Assembly: GCA_015680685.1 (NCBI GenBank)
Contig: MNCI01004329.1
Coordinates: forward strand, 350,269-414,268
Source of the DNA: Gnetum montanum
Taxonomy: Eukaryota > Streptophyta > Gnetopsida > Gnetales > Gnetaceae
DNA length: 64,000 nucleotides
Direction of reading: 5' to 3'
Under the pieces are notes generated by a model. It ran no database searches and was not told the DNA's origin. It was given only the letters and a program-made list of their open reading frames with translations. The position numbers and the translations under genes are program-made. Below, one piece after another: positions 1-10,382 of the stretch; within the stretch, counting starts at the first letter, position 1, and each line of letters starts with the position of its first letter.

Positions 1-309
1 CCTGCATTGAGAATTTGTTTTTTGTTTCTAATGTTCTCTTCCAATACACAATACCTTCTCAACGTGCTTCAGCCTTCAACAGTAACAAATCAGCCTCTAG
101 CAATCGTTATTTCATATTTGTGTATGCAATTTAATTTTTCATGAAGGATTGTTTTTGCATATTTTTGATCCTGCCCTGGGCGGCTGAGCCCCAATCAGGG
201 CATCCATAAAGAACAAGAGGATAATCCAAACCAAAGTGCAAAATAATTGTCTTCTGATTTCCATGCAGCATTCCCTTCTCTTGCATTTTATATGTTGCAG
301 TGTTTCACA

Positions 310-449
310 GGTCACCGGGATGCAGGGATGTGAGGATGTAGGGATGAGTCCCCACACGTGTTTGGGGATGGGATGGGTTTTTGAGAATGTTACGGGGATG
401 CAATTTGGGGATGGGATGGGTTTTTGGAAATGCTACGGGGATGCAACTG
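310..449. repeat. G-rich GGGATG repeat tract
   Basis: The tract begins with scattered GGGATG-like words and then has two adjacent copies of a 43-bp unit, at 364-406 and about 407-449. Each copy contains GGGGATGGGATGGG, a T-run, and ACGGGGATGCAA. The runs of G could form G-quadruplexes, but that is inference. No coding sense is seen. Confidence 0.7.
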
Positions 450-834
450 AGATGTAATGAGTAAGTTTTATTCAGATTGGATTATTTTTAGAAGCACCAC
501 AGATTATGGATAAACTTATAAATTGTGATTTGTGAGATATTTCATAGGTTTTTACTATAATTTGACGACAAAACATTTTCAAAACGTTCTGCAAGAAAGA
601 GAAGAGGTGCAAATAGGGTATAAAATGTATTTTGAAATAGTCTTATGTACCACGTCCCAACTGCGTCCTGGAACATTTTGGGACACATCCCTGACCCCAG
701 GATGTCTTGAACACCAAATTTTCTGCAAAGACGCATGACACTGATATTTTATAATTTAAGATATAAAATAGTTATCTAAAATAATTAGGTCTCCAGGTGG
801 ATGTAATAAGTATTTCAGTTTTAGTATTCATGCT

Positions 835-1115
835 AAACTTATTCTGATGAACTGGAGTGCCCTGACTGCGCCTGCTGACGAACCCATAAGGGGTTGTCGG
901 ACTCGGGTGGTGGGGGATGCTTGCCCCCTCCACCGGGTCGGTGCTCCCCACTGTCTTCTCCGCTGTTTTGACAAATTTGGGGATTCTTCCCTACCATGGG
1001 GGGCCATTCCTGATGGCCCACCATTTGTAATCTCTTGTACCATAATTTGTGTTTCTCGGTAATATAATCCTGACTACTTTCTCAGGAAAAAAAAAAAAAA
1101 AAACTTATGCTGATG
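835..1115 (+). mobile_element. 5'-truncated LINE 3' tail with poly(A) and TSD
   Basis: The segment 850-1086 is much more GC-rich than its surroundings. It reads like a plant L1-type 3' UTR, ending with TTGTAATCTCTTGTACC and a GGTAATATAA stretch before an uninterrupted A-run (1087-1103). A 15-bp direct repeat flanks it: 835-849 (AAACTTATTCTGATG) and 1101-1115 (AAACTTATGCTGATG), with one mismatch. Truncation, poly(A) and target-site duplication together are the mark of LINE target-primed reverse transcription. It could instead be a processed pseudogene tail. Confidence 0.65.
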
Positions 1116-1705
1116 TTAATTTTTTAATTCTACGATTGATTAAGAAATTGCGAAATACAGTTTTCACAGTAAGGATTAAGAAATTGAATTGAGACGTAAA
1201 TGTAAATGCTCCAGAGTGAAGTGGGTGGTACTGTACACGTTTCAGCATTCAGAGTAAATTAAATGGAATTGGCAAAGGTCGATAATAGAATTTTGAATTT
1301 GATGTTTTTAAAGAAAAAAATGTAAAGCCTATATTGGAGATATCAGATATATCCAAAAGTTTACCTGTTTCTTCATGTACGCAAGGATAAACATTAGAAT
1401 AACTCTTTTTAACTGTATGCATTGTCTGATCTACAGTGTAAAGTTATCTGCATCGCACTGTTTGATATTGTAAATGCAGCCTGAACTAAAAACGGAATTT
1501 GGAAGTTACGTTATACTTTGTATAGAATAAGCTATAATTATTTTAAAGTTTGTGTTTTACTTAATGTCTAAATATGACATCTATTAATTCTTTTATCAGT
1601 TTCCATTGTATATTTAATTTATTCTACATGACATGCACCAAGATTGCGATGTTAGTAGAAACATCCAGTTTTTGCTCTCTGATTTTTGGATTTCCTCGTC
1701 TCCAG

Positions 1706-1950
1706 TTTGGTACCGAGTTCGCGAACAAGTTTTGCAAGGCCTTTCAGAAAGTGCATGAACAGCTTGTGAGATATCTTTATGCTCAAATATCTTCGTAAAC
1801 ACTATTCTAATTGATTATTTAATAAATTGTCATGTTGCATTACTTATGTAAGTTCTTTCTCATTTTGTTACCCTTTCTATTTTTCAGGTGAATACAGCCC
1901 TCCCCCTTGAAAAAGTAAAAAGAATAGTGGCACCTTCATCGGAGCTTTGA
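1706..1950 (+). CDS. possible last two exons of an unrecognised gene
   Basis: A pyrimidine-rich stretch ends in CAG at 1703-1705 and is followed by an open frame of 20 codons (FGTEFANKFCKAFQKVHEQL). A GTGAGA donor follows at 1766. A second acceptor (TTTTTCAG, 1880-1887) opens a phase-matched frame of 20 codons ending in TGA at 1948-1950, with product VNTALPLEKVKRIVAPSSEL. The joined frame is continuous, helical and lysine-rich. I do not recognise the protein, and any 5' exons would lie left of the window or in 1-1600, where none is obvious. Chance is quite possible. Confidence 0.22.
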
Positions 1951-3455
1951 ATAATTTGAAAACTATTGTGGCTTTGCCTGTCTCTAGAAGGAGATGAGAT
2001 GTCGGCTTTAACTTGCATTTTCTACCATACTAAGTTCAATTTAGAATCCTTTAATTTGTCCTTGCTTTTGTGATTTGGATCCAACAAATCTAATTTCGAA
2101 CAGTTACAGCCAACTTGAAAAGTTACAGCCAACTTGAAAAGCGTGCACCATGTTCAGAATATGTTCAGTTTAACTAAAGGGCACCAACAAAAGTATAGAG
2201 CACTTGAATTGGCGATGCAAAGCCATGTGAGACCAAATATCGTTGGTAAGAACGTTCTTTTTCTTTTTCTTTTAGGTGCGAGTGGCCACATGCCTTCACG
2301 TGCTTGATTATTCCTGGTTCGTGTCGTTGTCTCATCAGCGCTCGTGAATTTCTGCAGAGGAATTGCTGTAATCCTGATGTCAGGCTGAACTAAATCATAA
2401 AAATCTTTGGCTTAACTTGATCTATCGGCATACGGGAAACTGAAAAACCCATCGACGGTAAGGACAGGACAGCGACTAGGAATGTAGGGATCTAAAGTAA
2501 AATGATGGATGCAAAGAATCTTTGCCCAGAATGCGATTGACCAGAATGGCACTTTCCGCACTTCAAAAATCTATTCTTCCGCACTCAAAAAATCTATTCT
2601 TCTTGTAACAAGAAACTGAGAGGGCGACTTTTAGAGGGTGGCAAAGAAAGCGAAAAGCACGGCACCAGCGCGAGTGGGACGGCCACTCTTGCAGAGAGAT
2701 AGAGATAAACCCCATTTGCACGACGGCGAGGTCAAATTTGCAAGGATTGCGCTTACGGTTGGAGTCTGATATTTTGCACTCGTATTTCACACACTTCTCT
2801 AACCGTCATAAGTTTGGTGATGTCAATTTTGATTGCAATTTGCAAAACAACGTAATCTTGAAAGCCTGCCACTGCCTGTGGGAAAACTCACGGAAAAAAT
2901 CCTGGTAGGCGTACAACCCCACTGCTTTGCTGGCGTTGCGGCCTTGGCTTTGGCGTTTGGCCTCATCTAATCTTATCCAAGCACGGACCTAGGCTTTTTT
3001 GATTCATCAGATGTCTTATTCTTTTTATCTGTTATCAAGCATCTCGCCCATGACCATGAGCTACAAGTGGCATTGGCAGTCCACGACACTGAGGCTACGG
3101 CTTGGACTGGACTGGACTGGCCTGGCCTGGCCTAGACTGAAATTGTGGCCAAGTGAGCGATGCACTGCATCTTGCTTTGCAACGTCGCCCGCCCTTGTGC
3201 CCTGCCAAGATGCGTGTGCAATGGAAGCTGCCCACGTGTCTCTGGCAACCACTAAATAATGCATTCCTCCATTTCCGCGTGACTGGGCCGTGCTTCAGTC
3301 ACAGGCCAGAACAGACTATTCTTGCTTTTGCGTGTTTGCAAAAACACAAGTGATTCCTACGCGCAAACGACGGCGGTTCCGAACTCGCAGTTCCACTCAA
3401 TCTTACTTCCACTGTGGCAGAGGATGCCCTGCCCCTGCCCCTGCCACACAAATTA
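1951..3455. other. non-coding stretch upstream of first RING gene
   Basis: No convincing gene is seen here. It holds a 19-bp tandem duplication at 2102-2139 (GTTACAGCCAACTTGAAAA twice), a near-duplicate CACTTCAAAAATCTATTCTT word at about 2560-2600, and a pentamer tract at 3103-3137. The short open frames in it overlap on both strands and have no domain character. Confidence 0.5.
3103..3137. repeat. TGGAC/TGGCC pentamer microsatellite
   Basis: There are seven consecutive 5-bp units: three TGGAC, three TGGCC and a final TAGAC. It lies in the 5' flank of the first RING gene. Confidence 0.8.
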
Positions 3456-3465
3456 CTATATAATT
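3456..3465 (+). promoter_or_regulatory. candidate TATA box of first RING gene
   Basis: CTATATAATT lies about 220 bp before the start codon at 3678, preceded by a C-rich CCCTGCCCCTGCC block. It is the best TATA-like word in this flank. The transcription start is not known. Confidence 0.35.
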
Positions 3466-3677
3466 CTCATTCAATGCCTCCTCTTTGCATCGAAAACACC
3501 CCCTTCCGATATCTGTCATTCTTGTGGAATTCTAGTTCGAGAATTGTGTGCTTGCTTAAGAGATTTTGGAAGACCAAGGAAAAATTTGGTTGGGAGAGGG
3601 AAATTGAGGATTCCGTTGCCTAGTGGAGAGTGAGTGTGGTTGAAGTCCGTCTGTGTTGCGGGTAACAATCGAGTTGG

Positions 3678-4199
3678 ATGAATTGTAGTAGTAGTAGGCA
3701 GGAAGAGCAGCAGCAGGAGGAGGCAATGGCAATAGTAATGGTGGGAGTGTGTGGAGCCATGACATTGGTGGCATTGACGATCATGATCCCTTGGGAAAGT
3801 GCCTGGACCAGCGTCAAGAGTACGCTGCTGCAGCGCAAAGCAAGAGGAATGAGCCGACGCTGCATAACTGCGCTTCCATGCTCAGCCTACTCAAAGCAGC
3901 AGCAGCAGCAGCAAGGGCAGAGCGAAAACGAAAATGAAAAAGAAAGCGAAAGCGAGAGCGAATGGTGTTTCTGCGCCATATGTCTGGGCAGCTTTTTGGA
4001 GGGGCAAATGCTGCGGATTATGCCGGTGTGCCGCCACGAATTCCACATCCACTGCGTCGACAAATGGCTGCGCATGCGCTCTTCTTGCCCCATCTGCAGA
4101 ATCTCCGTTGCTTCGCGTTCTTCTTCTCCGTTTTCCTTGTCTTGGGCAACGCGCTGTTTTCCTGGCAAGCAGCAACAGCAGCACATGGTTCAGCCTTAG
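3678..4199 (+). CDS. ATL-type RING-H2 E3 ubiquitin ligase (173 aa)
   Basis: Likely a membrane-anchored E3 ubiquitin ligase of the plant ATL family, which passes ubiquitin from an E2 to substrates at endomembranes. One hydrophobic helix covers residues 17-39. A GMSRR..ITALP segment (57-67) takes the place of the family's GLD/GLK motif. A Gln run and an acidic Ser/Glu/Asn stretch (74-95) follow. The RING-H2 is complete: C99, C102, C118, H120, H123, C126, C137, C140, with the typical Trp130 and the Pro138 after the seventh ligand. The frame is uninterrupted and intronless, as is usual for ATLs. The ATG at 3678 has a weak context; Met17 (3726, GCAATGG) is a good alternative. A paralogue lies 3.3 kb downstream on the same strand. 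Substrate and induction are unknown. Confidence 0.88.
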   Translation: MNCSSSRQEEQQQEEAMAIVMVGVCGAMTLVALTIMIPWESAWTSVKSTLLQRKARGMSRRCITALPCSAYSKQQQQQQGQSENENEKESESESEWCFCAICLGSFLEGQMLRIMPVCRHEFHIHCVDKWLRMRSSCPICRISVASRSSSPFSLSWATRCFPGKQQQQHMVQP

Positions 4200-5175
4200 A
4201 ATGAATTACAAGACAGTGGATATGTTCGTGTCAATGGATGATGATCATGATGGCTTAGGGAGTCGCGGCATCTTCTTGATTATCCGTCTCTGTTGTGGCC
4301 TTTGCTGTGTTTGTTTTTGTTACTGTAAGCGTTCATCTTATTGTTGGCCTTTACGGCACATCCTAGTCTTCTACTAGTCTAGTTTCAGCGCGGACGACAC
4401 CACTGTAGATGAATTCTTCAAACTTTGGTTTTCCACACCCTTTGTGCACTTGAAAGCCGCTTTGTCCGTGTGGCATACTTGTAAGAAATTGCTTATGGAA
4501 AATAATTTTCTTTCATTTGCAGTAGATTAATTTTTCCCTCTATGCTGGAGACAAACTGGTGTTCCATGGTCGGTTCCTTCGGTTGTGCGTTTTGGATAGA
4601 CATGGTCGATTTTGGAACAACTAGGCTGTCATCAAGTTGGCCTTCTTTGTGCCCAGCATTAGGTGCTTTCAAATTTACAAGATTAAGGTAACAATGAATA
4701 TCTTTTTTAAGGATAACAATGCTTCCCCGGTGGACACAAAGTTAACGATGATAATGATAAGATAGTGATAGATGCTGGGGATTACCATCCCGGTAGTGAA
4801 AACATTCCAAAATTTATCGACCAAATTTCTTTCCTTAAAGAAATTCATCCTTTTGGACGGTAGGAGTTAGTTTAATTTTACTTTGAGCAAAGTTAATATG
4901 GAGGATTACACGTGGGGTTGTATGACATTTTTAGAAATGTCATGGAAGTGTTGTAGCAAGAAGTTGGATGAAAGGTTGGATAAAAGGTTGTTAGTAGTGT
5001 TGTGTTACTTAGATGCTTATTTATCCTTTTTAGCCATCTTTTTAAAAAATGACTAGAACAATGCATCTATTTTTTAAGTAATCTTTATTTATGCTATACC
5101 AAAAATTGCTCATGATAGACTCCCAAGCAGCCATAAGTCAAGCTTACTTTGGAAGGGTTACTTTGAATGACAAAG

Positions 5176-5480
5176 TGTGACTTGAGCTTGCAAGCTCTTG
5201 TCTAATAGGATAATAAGCTAACCACTTAGTCACTTAGCACTAGTATATTTAACATGTTAAAAGATTTCAATAGGAAACATTTAAACAAGTATGGCTGCCC
5301 ATCAAATTCAAACCTTTGTGCTAAATAGGTGATGAATTTAACAATGATTTTTCTATGGTCAAGTTATTCCAAAGTGGTTTTTCTAGGTATCCCTAAGTGG
5401 TACATATTCCATTGTGCCTTTTGGAATTGAATCTATGACTTTCTTGACCATAAGCCACTTGGTCTAAGTGAGTTAGGCCT
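5176..5480 (-). mobile_element. two possible tRNA-derived SINE heads
   Basis: Read on the minus strand, 5242 to 5176 has an A-box-like CTAAGTGGTTAGCTTA followed about 30 bp later by a B-box-like GCAAGCTCAAGTC. From about 5470 to 5423 a second unit shows AGACCAAGTGGCTTA and then AGATTCAATTCC. Order and spacing fit pol III promoters of plant SINEs, but no tails or target duplications were found, so this is weak. Confidence 0.28.
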
Positions 5481-6186
5481 TGTTGACTTGTGAAAGGGAT
5501 GCAAGTAGAGTATTTATATAAAATGAAAGAACTTTTAGAAAGTTGTATGTTTGTCCATGAATTTAGCAAAGGGTCTTTGTCCGTTGTCCGAGAATAAGTG
5601 AAAGGCATTGTATGAAATCTTGTAAAGGTAAAGTTTCATTAATGAAAATTAAATACCTTTCATTGCAAGCTTGGGCTTGTATTACGGCTAAACATAATGA
5701 AATGGAGATAGATGATCACTACTAAAAATTGTTTTTGTAAAATGCTTGTAGTCAATTGAATTGCCACAATTTTTGAGATGTAAAATAATTAGAGTGAGAA
5801 CATACAACTTGAGATTACAATAAAAGAAAGCAAATACATTAAAGGTTAACTTGAACATTTTTACACATTAATGTCATAATCCAATAAAACAAGAAAGCTT
5901 TAATAAACTTGCTTTAAAAGCTAAGTAGTTAAGGGGTGTTAAGATATCAAACTACAACTAAGGTGCTTGTAAAAGAGCAAGCAAGGAGAAATTTACAACT
6001 AAGGTGCTATTAGAACAATAAGGCAAGCTTTACAAAGCATTATATAAAGTTGTATTGTAAACATCTTTGGATTAAAGAAATGTAAGGAGAAGTTGAGGCA
6101 TTCCTAACACAAACTATAAATGCATTGCTCTACTCATTAATGCTAAACTAAACCATAGAAAGTAGAATTTGATGCTTAAGAGCCTT

Positions 6187-6440
6187 ATGATTTTTTTGGT
6201 TTTGTAAATTAGTAGATATTGAATCTTTCCGAATGTTAAATGTAGGGATTCATGAATTTGAAAAAATTACAACTCAAATGGTGAAATCTAAATGGAATAA
6301 AAAATGCAATAGAAATGGTGGGCTTAACATAGGATCTTTTTGGTTTCATAAATCCATAGATATTGAATCTTTCAAAATGTTAAGTTTATGAATTCATGAA
6401 TTTGAGAAGATTATAACTCAAACAGTGAAATCTGAATGAA
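6187..6440. repeat. imperfect direct repeat pair of about 105 bp
   Basis: Two diverged copies lie at about 6187-6295 and 6335-6440. They share AGATATTGAATCTTTC, ATTCATGAATTTGA and CAGTGAAATCT/ATGGTGAAATCT in the same order. This may be a remnant of tandem duplication or the ends of an unknown element. Confidence 0.6.
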
Positions 6441-7531
6441 ATCAAAATTATCAACTCAATATAAATATAAAAATTCATTCAAGTAAAACTCTGTATAACC
6501 AACCAAAAGCAAACAATTTTCTAAATATTATTGGTGGACTCTACAGCAACTAACAACCGAAGAATCAATAAACCAAACACGGCATTAAGTTCTCTTCCCT
6601 GCCTTAAATTAAGGGTGTGACGGTTCCCCGGACGTGTATGCTGCTTTGCTGTCACCGACAGCAATGGCTAAAGAGGCTAAAATAATATGTTATCGCAAGT
6701 ACCACATTATTGTAATATAGTGACCAAGAAGTATGATTTTGTCGAAAGATATGTGACTCTGTGCTATCCACGTATTGCACACGTGGTGCGTGGCAGCAAC
6801 TTGCGCGGCAGAAATTCCTCAACTCACTCAAATTCAATCTGCTCTAACACTTGCCAGAAGCCACAAGATGCAGCATTCAAAGTGACTCATAAAAATCCAA
6901 CAAAGTTGCAACATAGCCAGACTGCTGCCATGGATCATGGAGGTCTCTGGCTACCATTCGCTACACGAAATAGGACCGTAAAGCAAAAGCGAATAATCAG
7001 GAAAAACCAACAGTGAAGGAGCAACGAAGGTGAGGAGGATCAGATCAAAGATACGTGGGGCTCACACGCATATGATATAATGCAAGCCTCGTCCATTATT
7101 ATAGTAAGGATTTGATGTGCGGTACCAAACAAGCCTGCTTTCTTTCTTTCTTTTGGGATCCGATCTAAGAAAGACTCCCTGTGAATGAATAATTTTAAGG
7201 ACCAAGGACTCGGCTTTGAGGCCGCAAACTGGATCCGTGTGATAGACACATTCAAGCTCTTCACTTTGTTTATGTAAATCCGCTCGGCTGGCCTGCAACA
7301 AGTACATACATACATACAAGCATAATTGCACACCAATCCTGTCACCGGCATTCACCCATCTATTCATAACAAGATCGTATCCTGATCCCAGTGCCCAAAC
7401 TTACACTGTTTGTGTGTGCGACTGAGACGGTAGCGTGTTTGATTTGCATAAGTAGCGAACAATTACATAAACAGCCAGCGTAACAAGTGCGAGAAGGAGA
7501 AGGAGAAGAAGGAGAAGGGAGAAGAAAAAGC

Positions 7532-8122
7532 ATGAATACGGGAGAAGTTGAGAATAGTGTTGTTAGCGTTAGTGTGAGTGGCAGCAGCGTGCACATGAGC
7601 GAGGATACGGTTTTGCTGATCATGGTGGGCATGTGCGCATTCATAACAGTCATGGGACTGCTCACGCTGGCGCCGTGGCAGCGAATTTTCGAGTCCGCGG
7701 ACACCGTACAAAAGACAGCATGCGCAGGCGGCATGAGCAAGGCTGGCATCGCGGCACTGCCATGGCACATATGCGTGGAAGAAGAAAAAGAAGAAGAAGA
7801 AGAAGAAGAAAAGGAAAAGGAATGGTGCGCCATTTGCCTGGGCCAGTTTTCAGGCGGGCACCTCGCGAGAGCACTGCCGCCCTGCGGACACCGCTTTCAC
7901 GCGCACTGCATCGACACATGGTTAATGGCGCACTCCAGCTGCCCCACATGCCGTGCCTCCTGCATCATTACCATCAATCAACACCTTCCTCTCAATTCCA
8001 ATTCCAATTCCAATTCAAATCCAAATTCAAATGCAAATTCTTCGTCTTCGTGTTGGTCTCTCCCCATCTCTGTGTTTGCCTTTTCGGTAACAGCAGGCCA
8101 AGCTGCTGCTGCTGCTTCTTAA
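7532..8122 (+). CDS. ATL-type RING-H2 E3 ubiquitin ligase (196 aa)
   Basis: A second member of the family, probably a membrane E3 ubiquitin ligase. The first ATG is at 7532 (A at -3); the frame is open back to 7487 but has no ATG there. A single membrane helix covers residues 26-49 (ending APW, as the neighbour ends IPW). [12 protein letters not shown] segment (67-77) stands in for the GLD motif. An acidic Glu/Lys run (83-97) abuts the RING-H2: C99, C102, C118, H120, H123, C126, C137, C140, with Trp130. The tail has an Asn-Ser repeat (about 155-173) and ends in Ala-Ser. It is intronless and complete. It resembles the upstream gene more than the minus-strand copy at 48.4 kb, so the two are probably tandem duplicates. 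A GA-rich leader precedes the start. Confidence 0.9.
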   Translation: MNTGEVENSVVSVSVSGSSVHMSEDTVLLIMVGMCAFITVMGLLTLAPWQRIFESADTVQKTACAGGMSKAGIAALPWHICVEEEKEEEEEEEKEKEWCAICLGQFSGGHLARALPPCGHRFHAHCIDTWLMAHSSCPTCRASCIITINQHLPLNSNSNSNSNPNSNANSSSSCWSLPISVFAFSVTAGQAAAAAS

Positions 8123-8533
8123 ATCAATGGCAAATGCTTTTGCGCATGTTTCTTTTTCCCTCGTAAGTCGGCCATTCTGGAAAAACACGCCTTGTACATA
8201 GTTCATGCTTTTTCTGTTCCGTTGGTGAATGTGTTAGCCAAAGGCAAAAGCAAAACCGATTGTTTTTCCTTTTCTTCCCTCGCAATTGCGATGCTGCTGA
8301 TTAGCTCGGCTCTAACATGTTTGGCAAACGAACCCTAGGCTGAAAACATTCAGAATATTTACAGGAATTCTTAGGTAAAGACCTTTCAACCCTGTATGAT
8401 ATTTTGTTGGCGGAAGCAAATACGTTCCTTATGGAAACTGCTGTTTTTTAAAAAATTTATACAACTTTATAAAAAGATGCTTGCTAAGTTTCCACTTTTT
8501 ATTGGAAGTTTATAAGGATGGTTTAATTAGGGG
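8123..8533. other. 3' flank of second RING gene
   Basis: No further gene is seen. The sequence becomes AT-rich, and no clear terminator or poly(A) site can be chosen with confidence. Confidence 0.4.
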
Positions 8534-8759
8534 AAAAATGGTTTCAAAAATAAAATATTGAGAATCAAGATTTAAATTTCAGCTTTAAATGTATGAAAAA
8601 ATGGTTTCTAAAATAAAATATTGAGAATCAAGATTTAAATTTCAAATGTATGAAAAAATGGTTTCAAAAATAAAATATTGAGAATCAAGATTTAAATTTC
8701 AGCTTTAAACGTATGAAAAAATGGTTTCAAAAATAAAATATCGAGAATCAAGATTTAAA
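8534..8759. repeat. 62-bp minisatellite, 3.7 copies
   Basis: Copies start at 8534, 8596, 8653 and 8716. Each holds ATGGTTTC, AAAATAAAATATTGAGAATC and AAGATTTAAA. The second copy lacks a short AGCTTTA block (57 bp) and the fourth is cut short. Identity between copies is very high, pointing to recent slippage or unequal exchange. Confidence 0.92.
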
Positions 8760-9001
8760 GGTATTGAAGCATAAGTAGAAACAACCACTTTGAAAAAGTT
8801 TTTTTTTTTATCTTCTTATTTTTATTTGCAGCAAATCAGACCTGCAGATCTTTATTCAAAATACTTACTTATTTTATTTATTTTCTGCTATCTATAAACA
8901 AAGGAATGTAGCTATCACACCTGCTGGTATAGAAGCTCACTATCTACTTATTCAAATATCTGTAGATTTTGTATACATGTACTAGAAAATGAAAAGCGCA
9001 T

Positions 9002-9149
9002 CTTTCTAAATTATCCTTCCGTTAGTAAATATCTATCTGCATTATCCTTTCTTTAATGCACCTTTCTTTAATGCACTTTCTAAATTATCCTTCCGTTAGT
9101 AAATATCTATCTGCATTATCCTTTCTTTAATGCACCTTTCTTTAGTGCA
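9002..9149. repeat. 74-bp tandem duplication
   Basis: Copy 1 (9002-9075) and copy 2 (9076-9149) match almost perfectly. Each contains CTTTCTAAATTATCCTTCCG and CTTTCTTTAATGCACC. The inner TTTCTTTAATGCAC word is itself repeated inside each copy. Confidence 0.9.
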
Positions 9150-9282
9150 CTTACACTTACACTTAATAATAGTATTCAGTGAAAAGCTTTGCCCAACTTG
9201 TCTGAGGTAGAGGTCTTAATGAAATCTTCAAGACATCAAAGTTAAATTATATAAAAAAAAAGTTTCTCATTCTTTTTACCTT

Positions 9283-9786
9283 ATGCGCCCTCTGTGTTCT
9301 CACGATAGCGTAACGAACCATTACCGTTTCCACCGAAGTTTTTTACGCCAAACATGGTATCTCCCGAACCTACCAAAGCAACATCCCGCATATCTGAAAA
9401 TCCGTAATGTTTGTCCACATCTGGATCAGACTTTCGGAGAAACTACCTCTCGAAACCTCGACAACATCGACATTATTTGTTATTATTATATTTTTAAAAA
9501 GGCCTCAGACTTCATTAAGGCATATCCGGACACCATCTACGTAACTCCAGTGATGTTTCCCAGTGGGTTGGCACTCTTTCAAATCGTTCGCAATCTCATA
9601 CAAGGGGCAACAAGGACCTACATTAAAACCTCCTTTCTTACAAACTATACACCTATCTATGCATTCCACAAAATCAACTTACAAGCCGTTTTAGTTTTTG
9701 GCAGAAAAAAAGATGGTGGTAGGGCAAGGCTTCAAAATGTTACACAACAACCCATATGCCCCATAACCTTTATTGCTAATCCTTGA
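9283..9786 (+). CDS. unrecognised 167-codon open frame
   Basis: This is a single uninterrupted ATG-initiated frame of 167 codons in otherwise stop-rich DNA. The first 220 bp are richer in CpG than the flanks. The predicted product is basic and aromatic-rich, with no signal peptide and only a mildly hydrophobic patch (YVTPVMFPSGLALFQIV). I do not recognise a family. The minus strand is not open over the same length. It may be a fragment of a mobile element or a chance frame. Confidence 0.25.
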   Translation: MRPLCSHDSVTNHYRFHRSFLRQTWYLPNLPKQHPAYLKIRNVCPHLDQTFGETTSRNLDNIDIICYYYIFKKASDFIKAYPDTIYVTPVMFPSGLALFQIVRNLIQGATRTYIKTSFLTNYTPIYAFHKINLQAVLVFGRKKDGGRARLQNVTQQPICPITFIANP

Positions 9787-10382
9787 TTCACAAAAGAGGC
9801 GTTGATCTCAAAGTGGAGCATAGGATGCACGTACTTCTTTAACCATGTTTAAATTAAGTTCCATTTACCACTAACTTTTAATAAAGAATGTACCAAACTT
9901 AGAATTCTAAAGCACCCTTAGAATAGAGTTGCAAAGACATTCATTATAGTGACATGAACATCTAAGTTGACTTAAAGAACTAACAACCCCAAGGATCCCT
10001 ATCCCTTCTTCTAATTCTCAAAGCTCTCACACACCTCATAGACTTAGCTTTTCAAATAAGATATCATTAGTAAACTCTAAATTATCAAAGGCTTTTAAGA
10101 GATTTCTTTTGACTTGTGAGAAGGGGTCATGAGGATGTCTACTTACAATTATAGCTCAAGAACATTGCAAAATGCTAACAAAGTGTGAATGTCCATGATG
10201 AATATATATGGAACTTTTGCTTAGATGATTTTACATTGAACAATAACATAGACAACTTAAACTAGAGTGTTTGGGAGTAGGGGTTAGGGGGAATTTATGA
10301 TACCCAAATTGACCTTAGCTTCATTAATAGAGATAAGGAAATTATAAATAAATGAGATTACAAAGAGGTAGGTGAGGCTATC
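9787..10382. other. no recognisable feature
   Basis: AT-rich sequence lies between the open frame and the LTR of copy A. Nothing was identified. The five bases before the LTR are CTATC, but no matching duplication was found to the right of copy A. Confidence 0.5.

Larger units (their letters stand above)
4200..7486. other. intergenic DNA between the two RING genes
   Basis: This is AT-rich DNA with no supported gene. It includes two reverse-strand tRNA-like promoter heads (5176-5480), a pair of direct repeats (6187-6440), and a purine-rich leader just before the second RING gene. Open frames at 6687-7016 (+) and 7040-7367 (-) show no domain and overlap other frames. TATGATATAATGC at about 7070-7082 is a weak TATA candidate for the downstream gene. 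Confidence 0.5.

Noticed and set aside
310-449. GGGATG tract as telomeric repeat
   Set aside because: The plant telomere unit is TTTAGGG; the tract has a 43-bp period and a different core.
2563-2790. Minus-strand 75-codon frame
   Set aside because: It is short, with no domain, no homologous pattern and no splice signals that extend it.
3887-4377. Other frames over the first RING gene on both strands
   Set aside because: They overlap the RING-H2 coding frame and consist of Leu/Ser/Arg runs read out of frame.
6687-7016. 109-codon plus-strand frame before the second RING gene
   Set aside because: It does not begin at an ATG of good context, has no recognisable family, and overlaps what should be promoter sequence.
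7360-8166. Minus-strand frame 7360-7833 and plus-strand frame 7633-8166
   Set aside because: They overlap the RING-H2 frame at 7532-8122 and are low-complexity shadows of the GAA and AATTCC repeats.
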